Source: an uncultured Oceanobacter sp. (GTDB lineage Bacteria; Pseudomonadota; Gammaproteobacteria; Pseudomonadales; Oceanobacteraceae). Taken from it: 64,000 bases of DNA. Every line of letters begins with the position of its first letter. Within the stretch, counting starts at the first letter, position 1. The notes beneath the pieces were generated by a model. The model worked only from the letters and a program-made list of their open reading frames with translations. It did no database searches and had not been told where the DNA came from. Of the stretch, positions 49,605 through 57,416 are shown one piece after another. The stretch lies in assembly GCA_913061185.1 (NCBI GenBank), contig CAJXTI010000009.1, positions 24,936 to 88,935 on the forward strand, written 5' to 3'. A program made the translations under genes and the position numbers.

Positions 49605-50609
49605 ATGCGCATCTGTATTGCTGGTGCCGGGGCGATCGGCTGCACGCTCGCCGCCCGTCTGGCCGCATCAGGACAGCCCGTTAATGTACTGGCACGGGGA
49701 GCGACCCTGAAGCAGCTGCAACACCACGGTGTGCAACTGACCGATCTCGACGGCCAGCATCAGGTCGCCGTCAATGCCAGTCATTCTGCCCAGGCGCTTG
49801 GCCCCCAGGATCTGATCCTGGTGTGCACCAAAGCCCCTGCCCTGCAGGCCATATTTGAACAGATACAGCCAATGATACATGCCGACACCGTGGTCATTCC
49901 CGTCGTGAACGGACTGCCCTGGTGGTATTTTCGTGGTATCGACAGCCGTTTTGCCAACGACCGGATTGATGCCATCGATCCCGACGGCGAATTGAATCGA
50001 CTGGTGCCCGAACAACATCTGATCGGCTGTGTGGTGTTTATCACGGCGACCCGCAAGGCTCCGGGAATTGTTGTTGCGAGCAACCCGCATCTGATGATTA
50101 TGGGGGAGATTACCCACCAGCTGACAGACCGGCTGGAACAGGTGCGGCGGGTGATTGAACAGGCCGGTATTGAAGCCCGCGCCAGTGACACTATCCGTGA
50201 CCAGATCTGGACCAAGGTAATCGCCAACCTGACCTCCAATCCCTTGTCCGTCGTCAGCGGTGCAACGCTGGAACAGCTCTACTCCGATCCGCATCTGCAA
50301 CCACTGGTGCGTCGCATGCTGGACGAAACCTTGTTGGCAGCCGCCTCCCATGGTGCTCGCATTCGTTTTGACCCAGCCACGATTATGGCCATGGGAACCA
50401 GCATGGGCAGCGTCAAAACTTCCATGCTACAAGACTTTGAAGCCGGCGCTCCGCTGGAGCTGGCGACCATTGGTCACGCCGTGGTCGAGCTGGCCGAAAA
50501 AAATGGCATTGCCATGCCGACCACACGACACGTTCTGGCATTGGCCGAATTCCTGTCGCGCACAGCGTCTCAGACCAACCCCAACCCTATTCAGAACACC
50601 GCACAGTAA
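49605..50609 (+). CDS. Ketopantoate reductase-family (ApbA/PanE) oxidoreductase
   Basis: A 334-aa NAD(P)H-dependent 2-oxoacid reductase-like protein. The Rossmann start is MRICIAGAGAIGCTLAARLA, then LVCTKAPALQAIFEQI and VIPVVNGLPWWYF near residue 100. The catalytic Lys and Asn are likely in DQIWTKVIANLTSNPLSVV near 205, and DFEAGAPLELATIGHAVVEL near 275 is the family end. Paralogues in catabolic operons act on side-chain keto-acids, and house-keeping PanE is elsewhere in most genomes. Its place between the transporter and an aldolase gene suggests a role in the catabolic pathway, not in pantothenate synthesis. Confidence 0.8.
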   Translation: MRICIAGAGAIGCTLAARLAASGQPVNVLARGATLKQLQHHGVQLTDLDGQHQVAVNASHSAQALGPQDLILVCTKAPALQAIFEQIQPMIHADTVVIPVVNGLPWWYFRGIDSRFANDRIDAIDPDGELNRLVPEQHLIGCVVFITATRKAPGIVVASNPHLMIMGEITHQLTDRLEQVRRVIEQAGIEARASDTIRDQIWTKVIANLTSNPLSVVSGATLEQLYSDPHLQPLVRRMLDETLLAAASHGARIRFDPATIMAMGTSMGSVKTSMLQDFEAGAPLELATIGHAVVELAEKNGIAMPTTRHVLALAEFLSRTASQTNPNPIQNTAQ

Positions 50610-50621
50610 AAGGAACATCCC

Positions 50622-51383
50622 ATGCAACAGACCATCGCCCGCCCGGATAACTGCAGTGAAGAGGAATGGGCACTGCGTATCAAACTTGCCCACTGTTACC
50701 ACCTGATCGATTTTTTTGGTTGGACTGAAACCATTTTCAACCATATCTCAGCCCGTCTGCCAGCCCAGGGCGATCAGTACCTGGTCAATCCATTTGGTCT
50801 CAATTACACCGAAATAACGCCGGCCAATCTGCTCAAGGTCGACGTTGATGGCCACAAGCTGGATGATTCACCCTACGATGCCAACCCGGCCGGATTCGCC
50901 CTGCACGGTGCCATCCATGCAGCACGTGCAGACATCCACTGCGTGATTCACACGCACACCAATGAAGTCTCTGCCATAGCGCAGAAAAAAATCGGTTTTA
51001 CCCACAACGACTTTTACGGTGCCCAGCTGTTCGGGCGCGTGGGCTACCATGCGTTTGAAGGCATTACCCTGTTCCAGGAAGAGAAACAGCGCATGCTCGC
51101 CAGCCTGGGCGACAAGCATATTCTGGTACTGCGGAATCACGGCATTGCCGTTGGTGAAATGGACATTGAACGCACCCTGTTCCTGCTCTGGACTGTCCAG
51201 CGCGCGGCCGAAATCCAGGTCACGGCTGGCGCCCTGGGTGGTGAAGACAACCTGTTGGAAGAAGCCATCAGTCAGCGCTGTGCCGACCTGACCCAGATGC
51301 TGATCAAAGACAGTGGTTTCGCCAACAAATTTTTTAACGCCATGGTACGCAAAATGGAATCGGAGAAAGGCCCGAGCTGGTAA
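50622..51383 (+). CDS. Class II aldolase/adducin-family protein
   Basis: A 253-aa zinc-dependent aldolase-like protein. The fold marker FGWTETIFNHISARLP is near residue 35. Zn-ligand His residues are likely in IHCVIHTHTNEVSAI near 105 (HTHT) and ILVLRNHGIAVGEMD near 170. Related proteins cleave hydroxy-keto acids, or dehydrate or decarboxylate aromatic or sugar acids. It starts 12 bp after the previous gene. It could break a C-C bond in the side chain of the imported substrate. The exact reaction is unknown. Confidence 0.8.
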   Translation: MQQTIARPDNCSEEEWALRIKLAHCYHLIDFFGWTETIFNHISARLPAQGDQYLVNPFGLNYTEITPANLLKVDVDGHKLDDSPYDANPAGFALHGAIHAARADIHCVIHTHTNEVSAIAQKKIGFTHNDFYGAQLFGRVGYHAFEGITLFQEEKQRMLASLGDKHILVLRNHGIAVGEMDIERTLFLLWTVQRAAEIQVTAGALGGEDNLLEEAISQRCADLTQMLIKDSGFANKFFNAMVRKMESEKGPSW

Positions 51384-51631
51384 TACATGCTGGCCGCACG
51401 GTTTTGGTAATACGGTTTTGGAAGCATCACTGCGGTGAAAGGCTGACACTGGTCACTTTTCACCCAGCACCCCTCCCCCACCCTTCATCGGTTACCGGGT
51501 GATCGGCGGTGCTTCCCTTTTTATTTACCGGTGCCCGGCTGAGGAGGAAGTCACCAGGGTAGCCGGCAATGCTTACCCGCGTATCGTCGCGAGCAGCGGT
51601 TTTAAGGGGCACCCTTGAGCCGGTTTCATTG

Positions 51632-51658
51632 ACTGTGCATGTAAAACTTTTGTACAGT
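51632..51658. promoter_or_regulatory. Imperfect 27-bp palindrome upstream of the MarR gene, candidate operator
   Basis: ACTGTGCA at the left and TGTACAGT at the right form near-matching arms (7 of 8) around a T/A-rich centre, 30 bp before the regulator start. The 304-bp spacer 51384-51687 contains nothing else supported. It suits autoregulation by the MarR protein, an inference from position. Confidence 0.4.
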
Positions 51659-51687
51659 TTCTGCAGACCCCACGCCTGAGAGCCGGA

Positions 51688-52170
51688 ATGACCAAGCCCA
51701 TCCGATCACCCCGCAGTCAACGCTACAACCCCGCCAGTGAAGACTTTCATAAAGAAGATTTCCCTTTTTACTGGCTGGCCCGGGTTCACGGCCGCTATGT
51801 ACTGGCCATGGAAAAGTCCCTGAAGAAGATCAATCTGGATATTCCACGTTGGCGCATCCTGTTTATTCTCAAGGAAGAAGGCATATCGAGCATTACCGAA
51901 ATCGCTATTCATGCGGTTGCCAAATTGCCAACCGTGACCAAAACCGTCTATCGCATGAAGGACGACGGACTGGTCGACACCCGCCAGAAAAGTGATGATG
52001 GTCGGGTAACAGAAGTTATTATTACCGACGCCGGTCGCGAAGCCATTAGCAAAATCCAGCTGGTCACCCACGACCTGTTCCGTGAAAGCTTCAAAGGTAT
52101 GAGTGATGCCCAGATCAAACGCCTGAACAAGCTGCTGGAAACCCTGTTCCACAACTTGCCAGAGCACTGA
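51688..52170 (+). CDS. iacR: MarR-family transcriptional regulator, IacR-like
   Basis: A 160-aa winged-helix regulator of the MarR family, which usually represses catabolic genes until an aromatic acid binds. The domain starts YWLARVHGRYVLAMEKSLKK near residue 28. IPRWRILFILKEEGISSITE and KLPTVTKTVYRMKDDGLVDT (recognition helix) follow, with wing TRQKSDDGRVTEVIITDAG. iac clusters in Pseudomonas carry MarR-type iacR, and the location at the end of this island fits. It is convergent to tpm. Confidence 0.8.
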   Translation: MTKPIRSPRSQRYNPASEDFHKEDFPFYWLARVHGRYVLAMEKSLKKINLDIPRWRILFILKEEGISSITEIAIHAVAKLPTVTKTVYRMKDDGLVDTRQKSDDGRVTEVIITDAGREAISKIQLVTHDLFRESFKGMSDAQIKRLNKLLETLFHNLPEH

Positions 52171-52191
52171 TACCATCGCAGGCCACCGGTA

Positions 52192-52833
52192 TTACACCAG
52201 TGGCTGCAACGCCCAAACCGTCTCATGCGCCGTCAACCGGTTTTTCATCACCCCTGCCACGTCCTGGGTTTCCAGCAGTGACAAGCGGTAATAGTCATCG
52301 TAGTGCTGATGTACTTCTTCACTGGCAACAGAGAAAGGCGGGCCATTCCGCTGCTCCTGATCGTATTCGTAACAAATCACCAGCTGCCTGGCGGTGGCGG
52401 TAATCGTTCGAAGATGCACGGTATATTGCTGACGCAGAGCGGGCGGCAAGGCAACCAGTGCGGCGCGGTCGTAAATGGCATCAACCGCTCCCAGCACATC
52501 GGCGCTGAGATCAAAAATATCGCCCACAAAAATATCAAGCGCTTCTGCCTGGTAAAGCAATAGAGACCCGACCTGGCGAATATCCGGCTCCACTCCCAGC
52601 TCATGGAACAGCCCCTGAATGGCTTTCTCACTCAGTTCCGCCCCGACGACCCGAAGGCCCTTGTCCAGCAACCAAGCGATATCCAGGGTTTTACCACACA
52701 AAGGCAAGAACACCCGTTGCCCTTGCTCCAGACCCAGATGGTCGTAACATCGAACCAGTGCAGGGTTGGCTTCACTGTTGTGAAAACCAATTTCTCCCCG
52801 CTCCCATTTTGCATGCCAGAAACTTGCGTCCAT
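52192..52833 (-). CDS. tpm: Thiopurine S-methyltransferase
   Basis: A 213-aa SAM-dependent methyltransferase of the TPMT family. It opens MDASFWHAKWERGEIGFH, as bacterial Tpm does. The SAM site is VFLPLCGKTLDIAWLLDKG near residue 42, with VVGAELSEKAIQGLF next, VGDIFDLSADVLGAVDAIYD near 103 and RAALVALPPALRQQY near 124. In Pseudomonas the enzyme methylates selenium and tellurium oxyanions and thiopurines. It is the first gene past the catabolic island and is intact. Confidence 0.93.
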   Translation of the reverse strand: MDASFWHAKWERGEIGFHNSEANPALVRCYDHLGLEQGQRVFLPLCGKTLDIAWLLDKGLRVVGAELSEKAIQGLFHELGVEPDIRQVGSLLLYQAEALDIFVGDIFDLSADVLGAVDAIYDRAALVALPPALRQQYTVHLRTITATARQLVICYEYDQEQRNGPPFSVASEEVHQHYDDYYRLSLLETQDVAGVMKNRLTAHETVWALQPLV

Positions 52834-52978
52834 CCTGTTGCTCCCAAACGGTTATGTCACATCACCAGCGCATACGCGGTAGCGATGACTCATGCTGTAG
52901 CATACAAGTTCAGGCCGACGTCAGGTCAAGGGACTGCTAAAAATAGCATCAACAGAGTATCAACCTAGCATCAACATT

Positions 52979-53148
52979 GGCGTGAGGCGTGAGGCGCGAG
53001 ACGTGAGACGCGAGACGTGAGGCGTGAGGCGTGAGGCGCGAGGCGCGAGGCGCGAGGCGCGAGGCGCGAGGCGCGAGGCGTGAGGCGTGAGGCGTGAGGC
53101 GTGAGGCGTGAGGCGTGAGGCGTGAGACGTGAGACGTGAGACGTGAGA
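52979..53148. repeat. Heptanucleotide tandem array, about 24 copies
   Basis: Unit (T/C)GAG(G/A)CG, read as GCGTGAG or GCGCGAG, runs about 170 bp with internal C/T and A/G variants grouped in blocks: TGAGACG at the ends, CGAGGCG in the middle. It lies in the 488-bp gene-free stretch 52834-53321. Because 7 is not a multiple of 3, all frames run open through it, which creates false Arg/Leu/Ser/His-rich ORFs. There is no CRISPR-like spacer structure. Confidence 0.95.
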
Positions 53149-53321
53149 GATATCAGGAAAGGAGATGGGAAAATAAGGCAAAAATTGGCGAACCAAGCGT
53201 ATACACACCGAGCAAGTGGCTGCTCCCGGTGCGCAGTGTGGTCCGTTTTTCCTGCGGTCATATCCTGTTGGCAATCCCCGTACCGTTCAGGCAGAGGTTG
53301 CCACGACTGACCGCTCAGTTA

Positions 53322-54113
53322 TCAGCTATCAGCAATCTCTTCGTACATGCCAGTGATGTTGTCCATTTTTTCCAGCACCGCATCGGTAACCTGGTAGACA
53401 TTTTGTGGTATGCAAGACCCTGAACAAGCGGCATTACACTGGGGCCGATAACTTTTCCAGCGATTGGAGGCCTGCTCCAGCGCCAGTGCAACTCTGGGAG
53501 AATTAAAACGAGAAGACATCAAGCTGTCCATCGACTCATCAAACATTTTGATGGCCGAGCGAAATTCCTGGTGAACGTCATCCGAACCCAAACCCCAGTG
53601 AATGGCGACACAGTTTTTGGCGATCCGTTGGGACAACATGCGCTGACGCCCGGCCACATTCACCAGACCGGTGAGTTTTTTATGTGACGCATGCGCAATG
53701 CCGTTAACCAGGTCATCACACATTTCCAGTAAGTCGTTGTTTTCACGTAGCAAGCTGACGGCTTTACGCTTGTCCGGCGTTCCCAGCAAACGCACGCGAT
53801 GCGCTGTCCATTCTTGCTCCACACGCTTGGTCAGGTACTTGATTTCCTCTGACGGGGCGTATTTTTTCAGCAATTCCAGACGCTTATCAAACAACTTGAT
53901 GGCAGCTTCAAGTTGTGACATCGCGGTATCAGGATTCAGGTTCGCACCCACCATCAAATGGCATTTCATACAACGCTGCGTCAACATCCGCAAACTACCG
54001 GCGGTATTCACCGCCTTTGCATCCGTCATAGCAGCAGAAGACTTAGCCTTCTTATAGAGCACATTATAAAACATGAAATACAAAATCACCGCAGCGACCG
54101 CGATAGGCAGCAT
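53322..54113 (-). CDS. Membrane-anchored PilJ-domain (type IV pili sensor-like) protein with a CxxCH motif
   Basis: A 263-aa protein. The N-terminal hydrophobic helix is MLPIAVAAVILYFMFYNVLY. Two PilJ-type (nitrate/nitrite-sensor-like) repeats follow, AGSLRMLTQRCMKCHLMVG near residue 38 and AGRQRMLSQRIAKNCVAIH near 151, each starting a four-helix segment. The first carries CMKCH, a c-type haem attachment motif, and the C-terminus has CNAACSGSC. There is no HAMP, MCP or kinase domain, so it is a sensor-like half protein. The Lys-rich flank after the helix argues for the bulk being cytosolic, which would rule out haem c. Start SD is AAGGAGAAC. Confidence 0.75.
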   Translation of the reverse strand: MLPIAVAAVILYFMFYNVLYKKAKSSAAMTDAKAVNTAGSLRMLTQRCMKCHLMVGANLNPDTAMSQLEAAIKLFDKRLELLKKYAPSEEIKYLTKRVEQEWTAHRVRLLGTPDKRKAVSLLRENNDLLEMCDDLVNGIAHASHKKLTGLVNVAGRQRMLSQRIAKNCVAIHWGLGSDDVHQEFRSAIKMFDESMDSLMSSRFNSPRVALALEQASNRWKSYRPQCNAACSGSCIPQNVYQVTDAVLEKMDNITGMYEEIADS

Positions 54114-54194
54114 ACGTTCTCCTTGGCAAAGCGCCGGTCCGTCGAGCTAACTCGCGGGCCTGTTTCCCGGAATGAGAAACGACCCAAAACATTA

Positions 54195-54354
54195 GTTGCA
54201 TTTAATAGGCGTCAAAATACAGCCGCTAATGCTGACGATCAATGTAAGATTGTCTATCAATACAAACGAAAATAAAAAAACCTCGAACCGCACACAAAAA
54301 TGACGCCAATCAACTAAAAATGGCACAAATTGGTTGCATTTATCTGCGTCAAGA
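54195..54354. promoter_or_regulatory. Two direct repeats GTTGCATTTA-N3/4-GCGTCAA upstream of the PilJ-domain gene
   Basis: Copies at 54195-54215 and 54333-54352 share GTTGCATTTA, then 3-4 bases, then GCGTCAA. A reverse-oriented TGACGC is at 54301-54306. The stretch 54114-54626 (513 bp) is AT-rich and gene-free between the PilJ-domain gene and nitH. The repeats are 138 bp apart. Their role is unknown. Confidence 0.4.
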
Positions 54355-54626
54355 CACTTCAACTTACATACCGCTGTTATATAGATGACAACAACGCTCT
54401 TTAAATTCTGCCAATAAAAAATGTAAGTTATTGATTAATATATATTTTTTAATAAAAAATACGCGACAGGCCAGATTGACCTGCGGAGGCAGATAAAAAG
54501 AGCCGAGCAACACATGGTGTAACGGATGTCATGAACACCCGCACAGAAGAGACAGAACCACGACGCCGCTGGTGCAATCGCGCTGGCAATCGTGGTGGTC
54601 TAGTGGCGCTATTGTGACCGTACCTA

Positions 54627-55916
54627 TCAGGCAGGAAGAGGAGCCGCGGCCTGCTGCTGGCTAGCATCCCGTTGTTGCTGGTAACTCACCAGCCGCTCAC
54701 ACAGGTATTCGGCATCCTGACGAACTCCTGAAAAACGACCAGATCCCCAAGTGTGTAACCATGGCAAGCCGATAAAATACAAACCTGGTTGTAGCGTCAC
54801 GCCGCGTTCGTGTTTCGGATGACCCTGGCCATTAAAGACCGCAGCATCAAGCCAGCTGAATTCCGGGCGGAAACCAATACACCAGATGATGGTCGAGATG
54901 CCAGAGTCGGCCAGATTCAAGCGGGTGCGCTCTTCAGGCAACTGCCAGACCGGGCGGTACACCGACGGGCCAATATCGGTCTCGATACCCTGCTTCTCGA
55001 TCCAGGCGTCAATCCGTGTATTGATATTGTTGTAGGTATCGTCGGCGCTTTGCAGATTGTGATTCAGATTCGGTTCAAATATCAGCTGCGTACCATCCCA
55101 GCCGGTCATTAACCCGTACAGCTCCATACCTTCAATGGCAAATTGACGCAGATCGATATCCCGACCGCCATCACGACCAGTGACATAGTGGTTGGTGTTC
55201 TGCCGTACATTGCTACCCAACGGGTGCTCATTCACCGATATCTGGTAATAGCCCATGTCATCAAGCCACTCCACCACGTCTTTGCCTCGGTAAAAACGGG
55301 CCACACGGGGGGCATCGCCAGTAGCCAGAAACACCTGGCGACCTTCCAGATGCAGGTCTTCTGCAATCTGAGCACCGGACTGACCCGACCCCACCACCAG
55401 CACACCGCCATCAGGCAACTCGGCGGCATGTTTGTACTGGGCAGAATGGATCTGGTGCACCGTTTCCGGCAGACGTTCTGCCATCCGCGGAATCACCGGA
55501 ATGTGGTAACCCCCGGACGATACCACCACCTGATCAGCGGTATAGTCTCCGTCACTGGTGGCGATGTGATACAGGCCCTGCTCGTCGGTGACCACCTGTT
55601 TAACCGTTACGCCTTCCCGTACGGGCGCATTCACCTTGCTGGCGAAGCGTTCCAGATAGGCCACCAGCTCTTGTCCTTTCATAAACCCGTGGGGATCGTC
55701 ACCGTCATAAGGCAGAGCGGGCAAATCGCACTGCCAGTTTGGCGTGACCAAGGTAAAAGAATCCCAACGCTCGTGTTTCCAGCCATGCAGGATGGTGTTC
55801 TTTTCCAAGACGATATGGTTCAAACCTGCCTGCTGCAGGACATAACTCATCGATAAACCCGCCTGGCCGCCACCAATAACGACGACCTCGACATGCTGTT
55901 TGCTTGCTGTACTCAT
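54627..55916 (-). CDS. nitH: Nit1C flavin-dependent oxidoreductase (MSMEG_0569 family), NitH
   Basis: A 429-aa class B flavin monooxygenase-like protein. The FAD motif is VVVIGGGQAGLSMSYVLQQA near residue 10, the NADPH Rossmann VLVVGSGQSGAQIAEDLHLE near 170. WKHERWDSFTLVTPNWQCDL near 48 marks the family, which always belongs to the Nit1C cluster. The core start (Met at 55916, MSTASKQHVEVV) gives the usual length. An upstream Met at 56033 overlaps the nitG stop (TAATG) and would add 39 residues of NQAEQ repeats, so both starts are possible. Its substrate is unknown. It is last in the operon. Confidence 0.85.
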   Translation of the reverse strand: MSTASKQHVEVVVIGGGQAGLSMSYVLQQAGLNHIVLEKNTILHGWKHERWDSFTLVTPNWQCDLPALPYDGDDPHGFMKGQELVAYLERFASKVNAPVREGVTVKQVVTDEQGLYHIATSDGDYTADQVVVSSGGYHIPVIPRMAERLPETVHQIHSAQYKHAAELPDGGVLVVGSGQSGAQIAEDLHLEGRQVFLATGDAPRVARFYRGKDVVEWLDDMGYYQISVNEHPLGSNVRQNTNHYVTGRDGGRDIDLRQFAIEGMELYGLMTGWDGTQLIFEPNLNHNLQSADDTYNNINTRIDAWIEKQGIETDIGPSVYRPVWQLPEERTRLNLADSGISTIIWCIGFRPEFSWLDAAVFNGQGHPKHERGVTLQPGLYFIGLPWLHTWGSGRFSGVRQDAEYLCERLVSYQQQRDASQQQAAAPLPA

Positions 55917-55937
55917 AACGATCTCTCTGTGCTGTTG

Positions 55938-56012
55938 CTCTGTTTGGCCCTGCTCTGCTTGGTTCTGCTCTGCTTGGTTCTGCTCTGCTTGGTTCTGCTC
56001 TGCTTGGTTCTG
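55938..56012. repeat. 15-bp tandem repeat between nitG and nitH
   Basis: Four perfect CTCTGCTTGGTTCTG units (55953-56012) are preceded by one diverged unit (55938-55952). If read in the nitH frame they encode NQAEQ repeats. Confidence 0.95.
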
Positions 56013-56032
56013 CGTCTTGACTGCTGGAACCA

Positions 56033-56329
56033 TTACGACGCCCCCAACTCCCGGATCGCCGTGATTTCAATGCTGCCCTGCTGATCAGGGTAGCTCGCGG
56101 CCCGACGCTGGATCACTGCTAACTGGTCAGCGGCGCTGGAGCAGTAATAACCGTACTTGCTTGCCACTCGCTCGCTGGCTTGTCTCAGTGCCTGATCGGC
56201 ACGCCGCACAAATTCCGCCAGCGTCATGGTGTCGCCCGGCTGGAAGTACTGCTGCAAGACGGTGGATGGTGAATAGCATTGTTCTTCCTGGCCATCCGGC
56301 CAGCGCACATAAAAATGAACGGCAGGCAT
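56033..56329 (-). CDS. nitG: Nit1C small protein (MSMEG_0570 family), NitG
   Basis: A 98-aa protein always found in Nit1C operons: MPAVHFYVRWPDGQEEQCYS, then MTLAEFVRRADQALRQASER near residue 40. The WPDG motif, Tyr/Cys-rich start and helix pattern match the nitrogen-starvation response family. Biochemical function is unknown. The stop TAA overlaps an ATG (TAATG) that could start nitH. Confidence 0.85.
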   Translation of the reverse strand: MPAVHFYVRWPDGQEEQCYSPSTVLQQYFQPGDTMTLAEFVRRADQALRQASERVASKYGYYCSSAADQLAVIQRRAASYPDQQGSIEITAIRELGAS

Positions 56330-56414
56330 ATAGCCCTCCTTAAAAAAACGTCTGTCGAAAACGCATGTCGATAGTCTGCTGATAACAGCTAACGGCCAGG
56401 AGTCTGTCAGGCTC

Positions 56415-57416
56415 CTAGAAACCCGTGAGCGGTTGTTGCGTCAGGTCGTAAAAAATATCGTGTTGCTGATTAAAATCGACCATTAACTGGCCACCTTCGG
56501 TCAGCCTGCCAATCGCCGCAGCGGCAATATCACGACGATGAAAGCAGGCCAATAATTCGGCCAGCTGATCGGCTGTGGTGGTCAGCACATAGCCATAGCT
56601 GGGAAAGGCGCATAGCCAGTCTTGCCAGCACACTGACGCTGGTTTCGGAATCGACGCCAGATCAATCACCGCTCCGCAACGAGCGCTTTCCAACAGCATG
56701 GTGCAGGTACCGAGCAAACCGGCCTGACTGATGTCCTTGGCAGCTACGGCCAGTCCGGCGTCGGCAATGTCCGCCAATAACGCCAGATCCCCTTGCAGTC
56801 GCTCCGCCGGAGCGGACGTTGCTGCATTCCAGTTCAGGCTGTTGCCCCGAAAGCTGCCACGCTGATCAATTGCCGCCACCAGGATCTGGCCCGGACGAGC
56901 AGCAAAACTGCTCAACAGCCGATTGGCATGGCCAACAATGGCGACCGCCAGGTTGGCGTGAGCGGCGCGTACGTTGGTGTGTCCGCCAACGATATGCACG
57001 CCGAGATGTAATGCCGCAGCACGCATGCCGCGAATCACTTCCTCCACGACACCAGGTTCTGCCGAACTCCAGGTGGCATTAACCACGGCTGTCGGGCGTC
57101 CACCCATGGCGGCAATATCACTGCAATTGACCATCACACCGCACCAGCCAGCAAACCAGGGATCCCGTTCCACCAGCTCCCCCTGCATCCCTTCAATCGC
57201 CAGCAACTGATATCCCCGACCGCCATTGGCTGCCAGAGGGATCGCGGCGGTATCGTCACCATTGGGATGCCAGTCGGCGGGTAAATCCGGCAACTGCGCA
57301 CTGACGCGACGGATATCCTGCTTCATTCCCAGCCCGCTACGCTGGCGTACCACTTCCAGCAGCGCTGGCAAGGCCGGTGCATCCGTGAAAGTAAACGACT
57401 CCGTTAGCCGCGACAT
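56415..57416 (-). CDS. nitF: Nit1C AIR-synthase-like protein (sll0787 family), NitF
   Basis: A 333-aa protein with the PurM/SelD/HypE-type ATP-binding fold: GDDTAAIPLA near residue 60 (Asp-rich metal and ATP loop), GWCGVMVNCSDIAAMGGRPT near 88, VHIVGGHTNVRAAHANLAVA near 135, LAVAAKDISQAGLLGTCTML near 222. It is the AIR-synthase member of the Nit1C set. It probably activates a substrate carbonyl with ATP. The start at 57416 overlaps the nitE stop (TAATG) behind AGGAGG. Confidence 0.88.
   Translation of the reverse strand: MSRLTESFTFTDAPALPALLEVVRQRSGLGMKQDIRRVSAQLPDLPADWHPNGDDTAAIPLAANGGRGYQLLAIEGMQGELVERDPWFAGWCGVMVNCSDIAAMGGRPTAVVNATWSSAEPGVVEEVIRGMRAAALHLGVHIVGGHTNVRAAHANLAVAIVGHANRLLSSFAARPGQILVAAIDQRGSFRGNSLNWNAATSAPAERLQGDLALLADIADAGLAVAAKDISQAGLLGTCTMLLESARCGAVIDLASIPKPASVCWQDWLCAFPSYGYVLTTTADQLAELLACFHRRDIAAAAIGRLTEGGQLMVDFNQQHDIFYDLTQQPLTGF

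Noticed and set aside
52979..53148. CRISPR array
   Set aside because: Unit is 7 bp without spacers, and there are no cas genes in the window.
52960..53274. Arg/Leu/Ser/His-rich frames across the heptamer array
   Set aside because: They arise because a 7-bp repeat has no stop in several frames. The composition is purely the repeat.
54449..54667. 72-codon minus-strand frame after nitH
   Set aside because: It overlaps the nitH 3' end, and its Arg/Ser/Leu-rich sequence and lack of ribosome-binding site suggest a chance frame.
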